From positions 1 to 64,000 of the forward strand of contig CAZMNB010000002.1 in assembly GCA_964567545.1 (NCBI GenBank): DNA of 64,000 bases, read 5' to 3'. The DNA comes from UBA7398 sp964567545 (GTDB taxonomy: Bacteria > Actinomycetota > Actinomycetes > Nanopelagicales > Nanopelagicaceae). Position 1 is the stretch's first letter; each line of letters opens with the position of its first letter. The position numbers and the translations under genes were made by a program. This document shows, piece by piece, positions 8,314 to 17,032 of this stretch. A model generated the notes under the pieces. That model was not told where the DNA came from, did no database searches, and saw nothing but the letters and a program-made list of their open reading frames with translations.

Positions 8314-9222
8314 TTAAGGTCTGCTTATATTGGGTGAATTGTCCGTTAACAATGAATATAAGAAATCAATACTTTCTCGCACAGCCGAAATTGGCCCTAC
8401 CCCAACAGATGGTGATGTTTCAAGCATCACATCTTGCTCAAGTACCAATTTGCCTTGGAAATCTATGCCATCTAGAAACGAAATAACTTGAGAAATTTGA
8501 GCATCACCTTTGCCTAGTGGTTTATACATGCCATTTTTTACTTCAGTTGAATAGTTTGATGTTTTATTTTGAATCCGTGCCGCAGCGGATGCATCGCAAT
8601 CTTTTAGATGAACATGCTTGATTCGTGTGCCGGCGCGATTTGCAATATCCAAAGGTTTTCCGCCGCCAACGACGATGTGGCCGGTATCAAGACATAAGTT
8701 GATCTCGGTTTCATTTAGTAAAAAATCTAAATCGCTTGGCGTTTCAAACATAGTTCCAGCATGTGGGTGCAAAACCATTTGTAATCCAAATTCTTTTGCA
8801 ATTTCGGTAATCATCGGCAACGATTCCGAAAAAACTGCTTTAGCTTCCGCATCCATTGGATCTCTCGAGTCATAATTTCCATCTTCAGCAGGTGTAGCTA
8901 ATACAAAATTCCCAGCGTTGAGCTCGGCTAAGACTGCAGCTTGGCGGCGCGCTCTTTCATATGATGCTTTCAACCGATCTTTTTTATGTAGAACTATTGG
9001 AACAAAAGCGCCACATAGATCTAAACCATGTCCGTTTAACACCATCGCTAATTCTTTTGGGTCCTGCGGTAGATATCCGTCTGGACCTAATTCAGTAGCA
9101 GTTAGGCCGCATTCACGCATTTCACTTAATACACGATTTACTTCAAGTTGATAACCCCAACCATTAGCTTCACAAACACCCCAAGAGATTGGTGCGCCGG
9201 CTAATTGCTTCTTTAAATCCAA
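8314..9222 (-). CDS. IolE-like 2-keto-myo-inositol dehydratase / sugar isomerase TIM barrel
   Basis: 302 residues from a TTG start that follows the ROK gene's TAA without a gap. The N-terminus APISWGVCEANGWGYQLEVN is the signature of actinobacterial inosose-dehydratase-like AP-endonuclease-2-fold proteins. Metal ligands are spread over MVLHPHAGTMFET, INLCLDTGHIVVGGG, HVHLKDCD and LVLEQD. IolE dehydrates 2-keto-myo-inositol to the trione that IolD opens, so it belongs to the inositol pathway encoded next door. A second homologue lies at 13719-14600. One may be the dehydratase and the other an isomerase (IolI/IolH-like); I cannot tell which from sequence alone. Confidence 0.8.
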   Translation of the reverse strand: MDLKKQLAGAPISWGVCEANGWGYQLEVNRVLSEMRECGLTATELGPDGYLPQDPKELAMVLNGHGLDLCGAFVPIVLHKKDRLKASYERARRQAAVLAELNAGNFVLATPAEDGNYDSRDPMDAEAKAVFSESLPMITEIAKEFGLQMVLHPHAGTMFETPSDLDFLLNETEINLCLDTGHIVVGGGKPLDIANRAGTRIKHVHLKDCDASAAARIQNKTSNYSTEVKNGMYKPLGKGDAQISQVISFLDGIDFQGKLVLEQDVMLETSPSVGVGPISAVRESIDFLYSLLTDNSPNISRP

Positions 9223-9993
9223 TTAAATTTGCTCCAACGACCAGGCCTTAACGCCACCTAAAATTCCTGCAGTATTTGAAACGATCACTACATCATCTCC
9301 CAAAACTTGTAGTACTTCCGTGCGAATTCTGCGGGAATTACCACCGCCTATATAAAGGCGATCCCAATGAAAAACTTTACGCAAGTCTTCAACCATAATT
9401 CTAATTCTGCGGGACCAGAATAAATCTCCTAGTCGGCGAAGTTCGGTCTCACCAATCCATGTGTCATATGTAGTGTTTCTGCGCACTGGAGCCATAGACA
9501 TTTCAAAATGTGGCGCTAATTTTCCACCATCAAACATAGAAAAACCTAGTCCGGTTCCAAGGGTAATTACAACTTCCAAACCTGATCCATTAATAACTCC
9601 AGCGCCATGTACTTCGGCATCATTTAAAACAATTGCTGGTCTCTTAAAGTGCTCGACAAAAGCTCGTTGGATATCAAAACCTTTCCATTGTTTTTCAAGC
9701 TCCGGTTCAATTCGAGTACGTGGTCCTTTTGCATTTATATAGTGAGGTGTATGTACAACAACACCATGTCGCAACATCCCTGGCATTCCAACCGTTAGTC
9801 GATCGAATTTTGGTAATCCTTTTGAAATATCATCAATAGTTTGAATCAAGTGTGTAGGAGAAAGCGGATACGGAGTTGGAACCGCAACTGGTTGCGCATG
9901 CAACGTACCAGCACTATCTAGAACCGAGCCCTTAATAAACAATCCACCGCAATCTATGGCGAGAGTCATTGCGCTGGTTGATTGCATCTCCAT
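9223..9993 (-). CDS. ROK-family kinase, polyphosphate-glucokinase-like
   Basis: About 256 residues. Motifs: TLAIDCGGLFIKGSVLD at the N-terminus, the sugar-binding LNDAEVHGAG, ITLGTGLGFSMFDGG, and the C-terminal YIGGGNSRR and VSNTAGILGG. These match the PPGK branch of ROK, which phosphorylates glucose with ATP or polyphosphate. Start uncertain: a TTG lies at 10005 and ATGs at 9993, 9987 and 9970. Divergent from iolC and directly followed by the iolE-like gene. A glucokinase is not part of the classic Iol pathway, so it may handle glucose freed by the GH63-like enzyme of the same region (inference). Confidence 0.8.
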   Translation of the reverse strand: MEMQSTSAMTLAIDCGGLFIKGSVLDSAGTLHAQPVAVPTPYPLSPTHLIQTIDDISKGLPKFDRLTVGMPGMLRHGVVVHTPHYINAKGPRTRIEPELEKQWKGFDIQRAFVEHFKRPAIVLNDAEVHGAGVINGSGLEVVITLGTGLGFSMFDGGKLAPHFEMSMAPVRRNTTYDTWIGETELRRLGDLFWSRRIRIMVEDLRKVFHWDRLYIGGGNSRRIRTEVLQVLGDDVVIVSNTAGILGGVKAWSLEQI

Positions 9994-10021
9994 TAACCTA
10001 GTCAAGCAAAATCTGGTTCAG

Positions 10022-10051
10022 AAAGATAATCGGAGCACTCGGGATATCTTT
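10022..10051. promoter_or_regulatory. Inverted repeat in the divergent iolC / ROK promoter region
   Basis: AAAGATA at 10022-10028 and its exact complement TATCTTT at 10045-10051 are separated by 16 bases, within the 86 bp between the two divergent iol transcription units. It could be an operator for an inositol regulator. The arms are AT-rich and short, so chance is possible. It does not resemble the LacI-type sites at 16958 and 23827. Confidence 0.3.
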
Positions 10052-10079
10052 GCTAAGCACAAATCGGTAGAATCCACCC

Positions 10080-11021
10080 ATGTTAGACCTCCTAACCATT
10101 GGCCGAATTAGCGTTGATTTATATGGCCAAGAGGAAGGCCATGGTTTATCTGATCCACAAACATTTCAAAAATCAGTCGGTGGTAGCCCAACAAATGTTG
10201 CAATTGGCACGGCTCGTTATGGTCATAAAACAGCGGTAATTACTGGAGTTGCAAGCGATGCACTTGGCGAATTTGCGATTGGTGAATTGAAGAAATTTAA
10301 CGTTTCAACAGAATTTGTGATTAAAACTCCTAATGGCAAAACTCCAATTGTAGTTGCCGGTATCAAAGATCCCGATAATCCAGAATTTATCTTTTATCGG
10401 GATGCAAACGCACCAGATACTAAAATTGAAAACTCGGATTCATTAACTAAAGCTGTTAACTCCACGAAGTATTTTTGGTTTACTGGATCTACTCTTTCAC
10501 AAGCGCCACTCTCAAATACCGTACTAGAGCTACTTAAATCCAGAAATGGTGAAGTTATATTTGACCTTGATTATCGACCTTCGTTTTGGAGTTCTGCTGA
10601 GGCAGCACATAAAGAAATTTCGGCTGCCGTTAGGTACGCAACAATCGCGATTGGCAACTTAGAAGAATGCGCGGTGGCAACTGGTTTGCCAAAAACATCT
10701 AGCGCTGCCCAGTTTGCTGCTTCGTTGCTTTCAATGGGACCAAAGTTAGCAATTGTAAAAGGTGGTTCAACTGGGGTTTTGGTGGCTCATGGAAATAGCG
10801 CAACCGCAATTCCAGGGCTGCGCATAAAAACTAAATGTGGCCTAGGAGCTGGTGATGCATTTGGTGCTGGCGTGATTCATGGGCTCTTATCTGGTTGGAG
10901 CCCGGAAGATTCAGTTTCTTTTGCAAATGGCGCCGGCGCATATGTTGCTTCACAATTGATGTGCAGTGATGCCATGCCCACTGAAATTCAAGTTCGAAAA
11001 TTAATGGAAAATTCAAAGTGA
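10080..11021 (+). CDS. iolC: 5-dehydro-2-deoxygluconokinase
   Basis: 313 residues of the PfkB/ribokinase family. IolC-specific N-terminus LLTIGRISVDLYGQEEG, with the ribokinase signature VGGSPTNVAIGTARYG near residue 38, FYRDANAPD near 100, and the C-terminal PfkB motif GLGAGDAFGAGVIHG near 255 with the catalytic Asp. It phosphorylates 5-dehydro-2-deoxy-D-gluconate made by IolB. It is about the length of a stand-alone kinase; the C-terminal aldolase-like extension found in some actinobacterial IolC proteins is absent, and no aldolase gene is in the window. First gene of iolC-iolB-iolD; its stop overlaps the GTG of iolB by 3 bases within the 4-base GTGA. Confidence 0.95.
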   Translation: MLDLLTIGRISVDLYGQEEGHGLSDPQTFQKSVGGSPTNVAIGTARYGHKTAVITGVASDALGEFAIGELKKFNVSTEFVIKTPNGKTPIVVAGIKDPDNPEFIFYRDANAPDTKIENSDSLTKAVNSTKYFWFTGSTLSQAPLSNTVLELLKSRNGEVIFDLDYRPSFWSSAEAAHKEISAAVRYATIAIGNLEECAVATGLPKTSSAAQFAASLLSMGPKLAIVKGGSTGVLVAHGNSATAIPGLRIKTKCGLGAGDAFGAGVIHGLLSGWSPEDSVSFANGAGAYVASQLMCSDAMPTEIQVRKLMENSK

Positions 11022-11893
11022 GCCAACGTTTCTTTCCCGCTAGCGCCGGCAGAAAATCAATTACTCCAATGGTAGCAGGATGGCGATATTCCGGGTTACA
11101 AGTAATAAGTATTCCAGCTGGAAAAACCGATTTATCGCAATACTTTTTAGGAGATATTGAGGCTGCCTTGATCCCGCTTAACCTAAAAAATTTTAAAGTT
11201 ACCGTTTCTGGAACTGAATATTCAATAATCGGTAGGTCTGGAGTTTTCATTGGCGCAAGTGATTGGGTTTATATAGCCGCAAATGAATCCGTTGAAATAG
11301 TTACCGGAATTGCGGGAGAAGTAGCAATCGCTACTGCAACCGTTAAATCTAACTTTCCGAGTTGCTATGTAGAAAAAATAAGCAAAGTAGAAATACGCGG
11401 GGCTGGAATGGCCACTCGTGAGGTTCGCCCATTTATGCATCCAGATATATTTCCAAATGCTGAAAAGCTAATGGCGGTCGAAGTAATTACACCAGATGGA
11501 AATGTATCTAGCTTTCCGCCGCATCGCCACGACGGCATAACTGGTTGTGAGGTGGAAAATGAAGAAATTTATTATTTTAGAATTGGAAAAATTGCCAGCG
11601 CTCATGGCGATAGCGAAGGTTTTGGACTTCACCGAACTTACTCTGCGCCAGAAGATCCAAATTTCTTTGATGACACCGTCACGATTCATGATGGGGATAT
11701 TTACTTAGTACCGCGCGGTTACCACGGCCCATGTGCTGCGATGCCGGGTTATCCGATGTACTACTTAAATGTGCTGGCCGGACCAAGCCAGAAACGCACT
11801 ATGGATTTTTGCGACGATCCAAAGCATGCTTGGCTTAGAGATAGTTGGAAGCAACAAACCCCCGATCCCCGAACTCCTTGGCAGGTGAAGTAA
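11018..11893 (+). CDS. iolB: 5-deoxy-glucuronate isomerase
   Basis: 291 residues starting at a GTG in the GTGA overlap with iolC. Cupin metal site: PPHRHDG near residue 167, EEIYYFRIG near 183, GFGLHRTYS near 207, PRGYHGPCAA near 237. The C-terminus, MDFCDDPKHAWLRDSW, is characteristic of IolB. It isomerises 5-deoxy-D-glucuronate to 5-dehydro-2-deoxy-D-gluconate in the cytoplasm. The last base of its TAA is the first base of the iolD ATG (TAATG), so translation is coupled. Confidence 0.96.
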   Translation: MSQRFFPASAGRKSITPMVAGWRYSGLQVISIPAGKTDLSQYFLGDIEAALIPLNLKNFKVTVSGTEYSIIGRSGVFIGASDWVYIAANESVEIVTGIAGEVAIATATVKSNFPSCYVEKISKVEIRGAGMATREVRPFMHPDIFPNAEKLMAVEVITPDGNVSSFPPHRHDGITGCEVENEEIYYFRIGKIASAHGDSEGFGLHRTYSAPEDPNFFDDTVTIHDGDIYLVPRGYHGPCAAMPGYPMYYLNVLAGPSQKRTMDFCDDPKHAWLRDSWKQQTPDPRTPWQVK

Positions 11894-13722
11894 TGACTTT
11901 AATGACTACATCCCAAGCGATAGTTCGCTGGTTAACTGCCCAAAAAATAATTATTGATGGTGAGGTAAAACCATATTTTGCTGGCACATTTGCAATTTTT
12001 GGCCACGGAAACGCGCTTAGTCTTGGTGATGCACTTGCTGATTCTCAAAATGAAATGCAGACTTTTCGCGGCCAGAGTGAAGAAGGTATGGGGTTAGCTG
12101 CAGTTGCTTATGCAAAAGCCATGCGTCGCCAACAGTGCATGGTTGTTACGACTTCAATTGGCCCAGGGGCGCTAAATGTCATAACTGCCGCTGGTACTGC
12201 GTTAGCAAATCGGTTACCGATGTTGATTTTAGTCGGCGATACTTTTCAGAGCAGAACTCCAGATCCAGTTCTGCAACAGGTAGAGCATTTTGGTGAACCA
12301 TCTACCACTGTTAACGATGCATTCCGTCCAGTTGTTAGATTTTGGGACCGCATCACAAACCCGGCGCAGATTTTAACTGCGCTGCCCCAAGCTTTAATGA
12401 CCATGCTAGATCCCGCAAGTTGTGGACCAACATTTTTTGCACTTCCCCAAGATATTCAGGCTACAGCTTTTGATTTTCCAGATGGATTCTTTAATGAAAC
12501 TATTCATGAAATTCCAAGGCCACGTCCTGCTTTAACCGAAATTAGTAAATGCGTTGCTCTAATAAATGAATCTAAACGACCAGTTTTAATTGCTGGTGGT
12601 GGAGTTCATTATTCGCTCTCTGAAACAGAATTTGCCGCTTTTGCGAAAGAACAACAGATCCCGGTTGTCGAAACTATGGCCGGAAAATCCACGCTGCCGT
12701 GGCGTGATCCGCTATTGGTTGGTCCAGTGGGAGTTACCGGTTCTGACCCGGTAAATGCTCTAATAATGGAATCAGATCTAATCATTGCAATTGGTACCAG
12801 GTTGCAAGATTTCACAACTGGTTCTTGGACCTTATTTGGAGATACGAAAATAATCGCGATTAATGCGGCCCGCTTTGATGCCACCAAACGCCACGCAATT
12901 GCAGTTGTTGGAGATGCACAGGCAACAATTTCGGAGCTGCGAATTCAAGTTAAACCAACTAACAGAGCTGAATGGATTGCTCGAGCCAAGACGCTCAAGA
13001 ATGACTGCTTGAACCTTCGGAATATGCGAGAAAAATTAAGTACAGAATTGCCAACCTATGCTCAGGTTGTAATCGCGGCAAATGAAATTGCTCAGCCAGA
13101 AGATTACGTATTGACCGCAGCTGGTGGGCTCCCTGGCGAGTTAAATAATAATTGGCTTTCCAAATCAGTCGCTTCTTTTGATTGCGAATATGGTTTCTCT
13201 TGCATGGGATATGAAATTAGTGGCGCGTTTGGCGCAGCCATAGCCCAGAAAGATATGAAGAAGAGCGGTCGAGTAATTGCAATGACTGGCGATGGTTCTT
13301 ACATGATGCTCAATTCCGATATTTATAGTGCGGTACTTCATGAATATCCACTTACTTTAATTCTCTGCGACAACGGTGGCTTTGCCGTCATTTCCAGATT
13401 GCAGACCGGTAATGGTGCAGCTTCATTTAGAACGATGATTACTGAAAACAATGGCGCTGCAAGAGTTGATTTTGTAGCTCATGCACAATCAATGGGCGCT
13501 AATACCCACAGAGTTACAAAAATTTCAGAATTAACCAAAAAATTACAAGAAACCGCTAATTCAAAAAAAGTAGAGGTCATTGTGATTGATACCGCTCCAA
13601 CAATTTGGAGTGAAGGCGGCGCATTCTGGGAAGTCGGGGTGCCAGAAGTTTCCGCTAAGAAATCAATTCAAGATGCTCGTGCTAAATTACAGATGGGCAA
13701 GAAAAATCAACGTAATTTCTAA
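11893..13722 (+). CDS. iolD: 3D-(3,5/4)-trihydroxycyclohexane-1,2-dione hydrolase
   Basis: About 609 residues from the ATG that overlaps the iolB stop. The open frame extends 16 codons further up into iolB, which is not needed. Thiamine-diphosphate enzyme: catalytic Glu in TFRGQSEEGMGLAA near residue 53, central VGPVGVTGSDPVN domain, and C-terminal ThDP/Mg motif MTGDGSYMMLNSDIYS with CDNGG. It opens the cyclic trione ring to 5-deoxyglucuronate, the committing step of inositol catabolism. It converges with the second iolE-like gene, overlapping it by 4 bp. Confidence 0.96.
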   Translation: MTLMTTSQAIVRWLTAQKIIIDGEVKPYFAGTFAIFGHGNALSLGDALADSQNEMQTFRGQSEEGMGLAAVAYAKAMRRQQCMVVTTSIGPGALNVITAAGTALANRLPMLILVGDTFQSRTPDPVLQQVEHFGEPSTTVNDAFRPVVRFWDRITNPAQILTALPQALMTMLDPASCGPTFFALPQDIQATAFDFPDGFFNETIHEIPRPRPALTEISKCVALINESKRPVLIAGGGVHYSLSETEFAAFAKEQQIPVVETMAGKSTLPWRDPLLVGPVGVTGSDPVNALIMESDLIIAIGTRLQDFTTGSWTLFGDTKIIAINAARFDATKRHAIAVVGDAQATISELRIQVKPTNRAEWIARAKTLKNDCLNLRNMREKLSTELPTYAQVVIAANEIAQPEDYVLTAAGGLPGELNNNWLSKSVASFDCEYGFSCMGYEISGAFGAAIAQKDMKKSGRVIAMTGDGSYMMLNSDIYSAVLHEYPLTLILCDNGGFAVISRLQTGNGAASFRTMITENNGAARVDFVAHAQSMGANTHRVTKISELTKKLQETANSKKVEVIVIDTAPTIWSEGGAFWEVGVPEVSAKKSIQDARAKLQMGKKNQRNF

Positions 13723-14600
13723 ATAGTTAGCGCAGCCTGAATGTTAGACATAGAAATTGCTGAAGCCGCTTGAGAAGGTTCCCAAGCGGTATCTTGTTCG
13801 CTCATCAACCAACCTGAATAATGCAAATTATCAAGTGCCATAAATAGATCTTTTACTTTCAATAACCCAGTCCCAGCCGGCACAAATAGTTTTAATTCAT
13901 CAACTGCATAACCCATGGTCTCAACGGCCTTTGAGTGCATTTTTGCTAGAACTTCGCCACTTACATCTTTCACGTGAACATGAGTAATTCGATTTCCATA
14001 TTCAGCAACGGCTGCAATGGGATCTCCACCACCCACAATCCAATGTCCAACATCTAAACAGAGACCAATATGATCGTTTAGCAGTCCCATTAATTTTTTT
14101 GTTTCTCGCGGGGTTTCGATAAATGTGCCCCCGTGAGGATGAAATGAAGATTTCATCCCGTGTTTTGCGGCTGCCGCTCCATGCCGCTCTACAAATTCAG
14201 CCATAATTTTAAAACCTAATTCGGAAAGTCCAGGTCCATTATCCGCATCTCCCGCACTACGGTCTCGATCTTGCGAACCATCGGCGGCGAATACAATCAT
14301 TTCTACGCCCGCACCCGCAGCTTGTTCAATTATTAATTGGGCTTCAGATTCTGCACCTGGCAGTAATCCATCTTCATAGCATTTAATGGGTAAATACTGT
14401 TCGGCGGGTGCTACCAAATATTTCTTCATCAAATCACGAAATTCATTAGATTCCGCTTGTTCGCCTGAAACTTGAATCCCGGTAAAACCGTATTGAGCAA
14501 TTTCTGAAAGAAACTTTTCTTTCTGATTTGAATCATATTTCCAATTTAACGGAACTATACCTACTTTGGCATTTTGTAATCTAATTCGCGAAGTTGTCAT
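13719..14600 (-). CDS. iolE: Second IolE-like dehydratase / inosose isomerase-family TIM barrel
   Basis: 293 residues. N-terminus VGIVPLNWKYDSN is IolE-like; metal-site segments are SSFHPHGGTFIET, IGLCLDVGHWIVGGGDP and ITHVHVKDVSG, plus LMSEQDTAWEPSQ at the C-terminus, typical for inosose dehydratases. Last gene of the minus-strand unit lacI - GH63-like - iolE, overlapping the glycosidase stop by one base. It resembles the homologue at 8314-9222 only in its metal-site segments, so the two are not recent duplicates. The symbol is assigned tentatively, because AP-endonuclease-2-fold sugar enzymes include IolE, IolI and IolH. Confidence 0.75.
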   Translation of the reverse strand: MTTSRIRLQNAKVGIVPLNWKYDSNQKEKFLSEIAQYGFTGIQVSGEQAESNEFRDLMKKYLVAPAEQYLPIKCYEDGLLPGAESEAQLIIEQAAGAGVEMIVFAADGSQDRDRSAGDADNGPGLSELGFKIMAEFVERHGAAAAKHGMKSSFHPHGGTFIETPRETKKLMGLLNDHIGLCLDVGHWIVGGGDPIAAVAEYGNRITHVHVKDVSGEVLAKMHSKAVETMGYAVDELKLFVPAGTGLLKVKDLFMALDNLHYSGWLMSEQDTAWEPSQAASAISMSNIQAALTI

Positions 14601-15880
14601 TAGCGCACCAGCATAACTAAATCAAGAAGAATAGTTGACCAACTAAAATCAGGTGCGCCGCGTCCAGATGCAGTTTCTGGGTTGTAATATTCTCGCACTC
14701 CACTTTTTCGCATCGCCAAAATACTTTGATTTGCAATTACCCGGGCTAAGTCAATCCGCCCGTGGCGGATCAACCCTCGTGCTAAATACCAGTTGCTGTT
14801 AATCCAAGTTGGACCACGCCAAACTAAGTTTCCGCCAACTGTTTCCGGTCGATAAGTAGGATGGTTCATTGCAGTACTTGGGATTGGAAACTCTGCCCAA
14901 TATTCTTTCGGATCTAATAAGTGCGCCATCAAAGCTTCGACTTTTGCCGGAGCTAAATCCGCCAACAGAAGTGGCATGAGCGATGAGAACGTGTTTACCC
15001 GCAACTTCTTATTCTCGTGCCCGTTTACATCGTAATACAGGCCATCTACTCCATCCCAACATAGCTCCTCTAGCGAAGTTCGCGCTTTATCAGCGCGGGC
15101 CATGTATGTGGCCGCGCCAGTCTCATCATTTACTTGCAAGCAAAGGTTTGCGAGAACTCGTAAGTTCTCTATGTAAATTACATTTACCATTACATCAGCG
15201 ACCACAAATCTATTTAGGGCAATCATCTGCTTTGGCTCTCGATCAAAAGCATCATAAGGATCACAAATTGAATGCCACCCACGATCCCAACTCTCGTGTT
15301 CCTCATCTTGAATGTCCATCAATTCGTCCCACTTGGGCGAATGATCTAGCCCAGTTTCATCAGGCTGTACAACGCGGATTAAGCCATCTCCAAATGGATT
15401 ACGTACCGAGTGCAACCAATCGTAAAATTTACAAACACTTGGTAAAACTTCTCTAATAAAATCTGTACCACGACCGCGAAGCGCAACCGCTTGCACAGCT
15501 TCTGCTAATAGTGGAGGTTGCATCTCGTCAGATAAGTATTTTGTACGGAAAGCAATAGCATAAGTGGAAACCATTTCTTCAAAACTATCGCGTTGCCAAA
15601 AAGTCACATGTGAAACAAAACCATCGCTATGTTGATTCTTTAACAAACTTTTAATCTCAGATTCCGCTTTACGCAAGTCCACATGACTTAATGCAATAGC
15701 GTGGAAGCAAGAATCCCAAAACCATTGAAATGGATAGGTCACCGATGATGGGCAAGTGAAATCAAAATCATGACCACACCAATCTGCATGGCCACGTTGT
15801 CGATTCTTCTCGTGTATATCAATTACAGTTGCCCTTAACCAATCCAAATCTGTCAATGTAGGAGCTTGATCTGATGCCAT
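14600..15880 (-). CDS. GH63/MGH1-like glycoside hydrolase, (alpha/alpha)6 barrel
   Basis: 426 residues without signal peptide, so cytoplasmic. Motifs: YPFQWFWDSCFHAIALSHVD near residue 50, HSDGFVSHVTFWQRD near 88, the acid region QPDETGLDHSPKWDELMD near 175, and WRGPTWINSNWYLARGL near 375. These match bacterial GH63-type enzymes such as glucosyl- or mannosylglycerate hydrolases. It would cleave an alpha-linked sugar from a small acceptor. It sits 2 bp after the LacI gene and overlaps iolE by one base, so the natural substrate may be a glycosyl-inositol or glycosylglycerol-type solute; that is inference. The invariant acids can be seen, but exact assignment needs an alignment. Confidence 0.75.
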   Translation of the reverse strand: MASDQAPTLTDLDWLRATVIDIHEKNRQRGHADWCGHDFDFTCPSSVTYPFQWFWDSCFHAIALSHVDLRKAESEIKSLLKNQHSDGFVSHVTFWQRDSFEEMVSTYAIAFRTKYLSDEMQPPLLAEAVQAVALRGRGTDFIREVLPSVCKFYDWLHSVRNPFGDGLIRVVQPDETGLDHSPKWDELMDIQDEEHESWDRGWHSICDPYDAFDREPKQMIALNRFVVADVMVNVIYIENLRVLANLCLQVNDETGAATYMARADKARTSLEELCWDGVDGLYYDVNGHENKKLRVNTFSSLMPLLLADLAPAKVEALMAHLLDPKEYWAEFPIPSTAMNHPTYRPETVGGNLVWRGPTWINSNWYLARGLIRHGRIDLARVIANQSILAMRKSGVREYYNPETASGRGAPDFSWSTILLDLVMLVR

Positions 15881-15882
15881 TT

Positions 15883-16911
15883 TTAATTACCGCTCTCTCT
15901 TGACTTTCCATCATTGATTTTCAAAGTTGAATTTCGTTCGATTAATTTAGGTGTAATCATCACGTTTTTAACGTTTTTCTTACCCGCAATGAGTTGATCC
16001 ATAAGTGCCATTGATTCCTCACCTAACCTGCTCTGCTCCTGACTAATTGTGGTTAAAGATGGGTTAACGAAGGCGCTCATAGCGATATTGTCATATCCCA
16101 CGATTCCAATTTCGCTTGGCACTTTATACCCAAGTTCAGTTAAAGCATGCATGACACCGATAGCAGTTAAGTCATTATGGCCAATTACTCCAAAGGGTGG
16201 TTTATGTTTTTTAAGTATCTCTTTAACTACTGCACCGCCCGAAGATAAATTACCTTCAGACTGAAAATAGTGAATTGGAGTAGATTTAGCACCTTTTTTT
16301 GCACCTTTAAATCGCGGTAAACCATTATTTTTTTCTTTAGCGTTTCCAATATAGATAATTTCAGGATAGCCGCATGCTGCTAAATACGCGCCAGCTAATG
16401 CGCTACCTTTTGCATCATCACTTGAAACTGTTGGAATTTGAATATCATCTTTATAAACATCAACTAGTACAACTTTCCCAAAAAATGATTCAACTTTTTT
16501 TCTATGACGCTCAATAATTCCAGATGCACAAATAATGATGCCATCCGCTCTGTGGCTTGCCAAATAATTTAAATATGACTCTTCTCTAGCACTTTCATCT
16601 GCTGAGTTGCATAGAATTAATGAGTATCCACGTTTTTGCACTTCATCTTCAATTCCGCGTACTAATTCTGGATAGAATGGATTTTGAATATCGGTAACTA
16701 TTAGTCCGATTACTGCCGACTTTTGCCTTCTCAATGACTGTGCAATCAGCGACGGTTGAAACTTCAAGGTGTCAATACTCTTCTGAACCTTCGCTCTTGT
16801 GGCTTCTGAAACATACCCAACTCCTGCGGTGACCCGGCTCACCGTGGCAGTACTGACACCTGCATGGATAGCCACATCCGAGATTGTGGCGTGACCACTG
16901 GTTTTCTTCAT
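15883..16911 (-). CDS. LacI-family transcriptional regulator
   Basis: 342 residues. Helix-turn-helix ATISDVAIHAGVSTATVSRV at 8-27 with the hinge helix SLIAQSLRRQ near 56, then a periplasmic-binding-like effector domain from IGLIVTDIQNPFY. First gene of an operon with the GH63-like enzyme and iolE. A LacI-type palindrome with a central CG lies 46 bp upstream of its start, in the gap shared with the divergent oxidoreductase, so autoregulation is likely. A related site precedes the ABC operon at 23752. Effector unknown; an inositol-related or glycosidic sugar fits the context. Confidence 0.93.
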   Translation of the reverse strand: MKKTSGHATISDVAIHAGVSTATVSRVTAGVGYVSEATRAKVQKSIDTLKFQPSLIAQSLRRQKSAVIGLIVTDIQNPFYPELVRGIEDEVQKRGYSLILCNSADESAREESYLNYLASHRADGIIICASGIIERHRKKVESFFGKVVLVDVYKDDIQIPTVSSDDAKGSALAGAYLAACGYPEIIYIGNAKEKNNGLPRFKGAKKGAKSTPIHYFQSEGNLSSGGAVVKEILKKHKPPFGVIGHNDLTAIGVMHALTELGYKVPSEIGIVGYDNIAMSAFVNPSLTTISQEQSRLGEESMALMDQLIAGKKNVKNVMITPKLIERNSTLKINDGKSRESGN

Positions 16912-16957
16912 ACTTTCATCCTCAAACTTTCGAGCGGCTAAAACTAGGTGTTTACGG

Positions 16958-16977
16958 GTATGTATTCGATAACATAC
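16958..16977. promoter_or_regulatory. LacI-type operator between lacI and the Gfo/Idh gene
   Basis: GTATGTATTCGATAACATAC: 8 of 10 base pairs are symmetric around a central CG, which is the architecture of LacI/GalR-family operators. It is located between the divergent lacI (start 16911) and oxidoreductase (start 17033) genes. A related site (15 of 20 identical bases, including TATGTA and TCGATA) is at 23827-23846. Confidence 0.7.
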
Positions 16978-17032
16978 TATTCGACCCTGGAATAAATGTC
17001 TTGATATTGTGGGTTAATTCTTGGGGGCAGAT

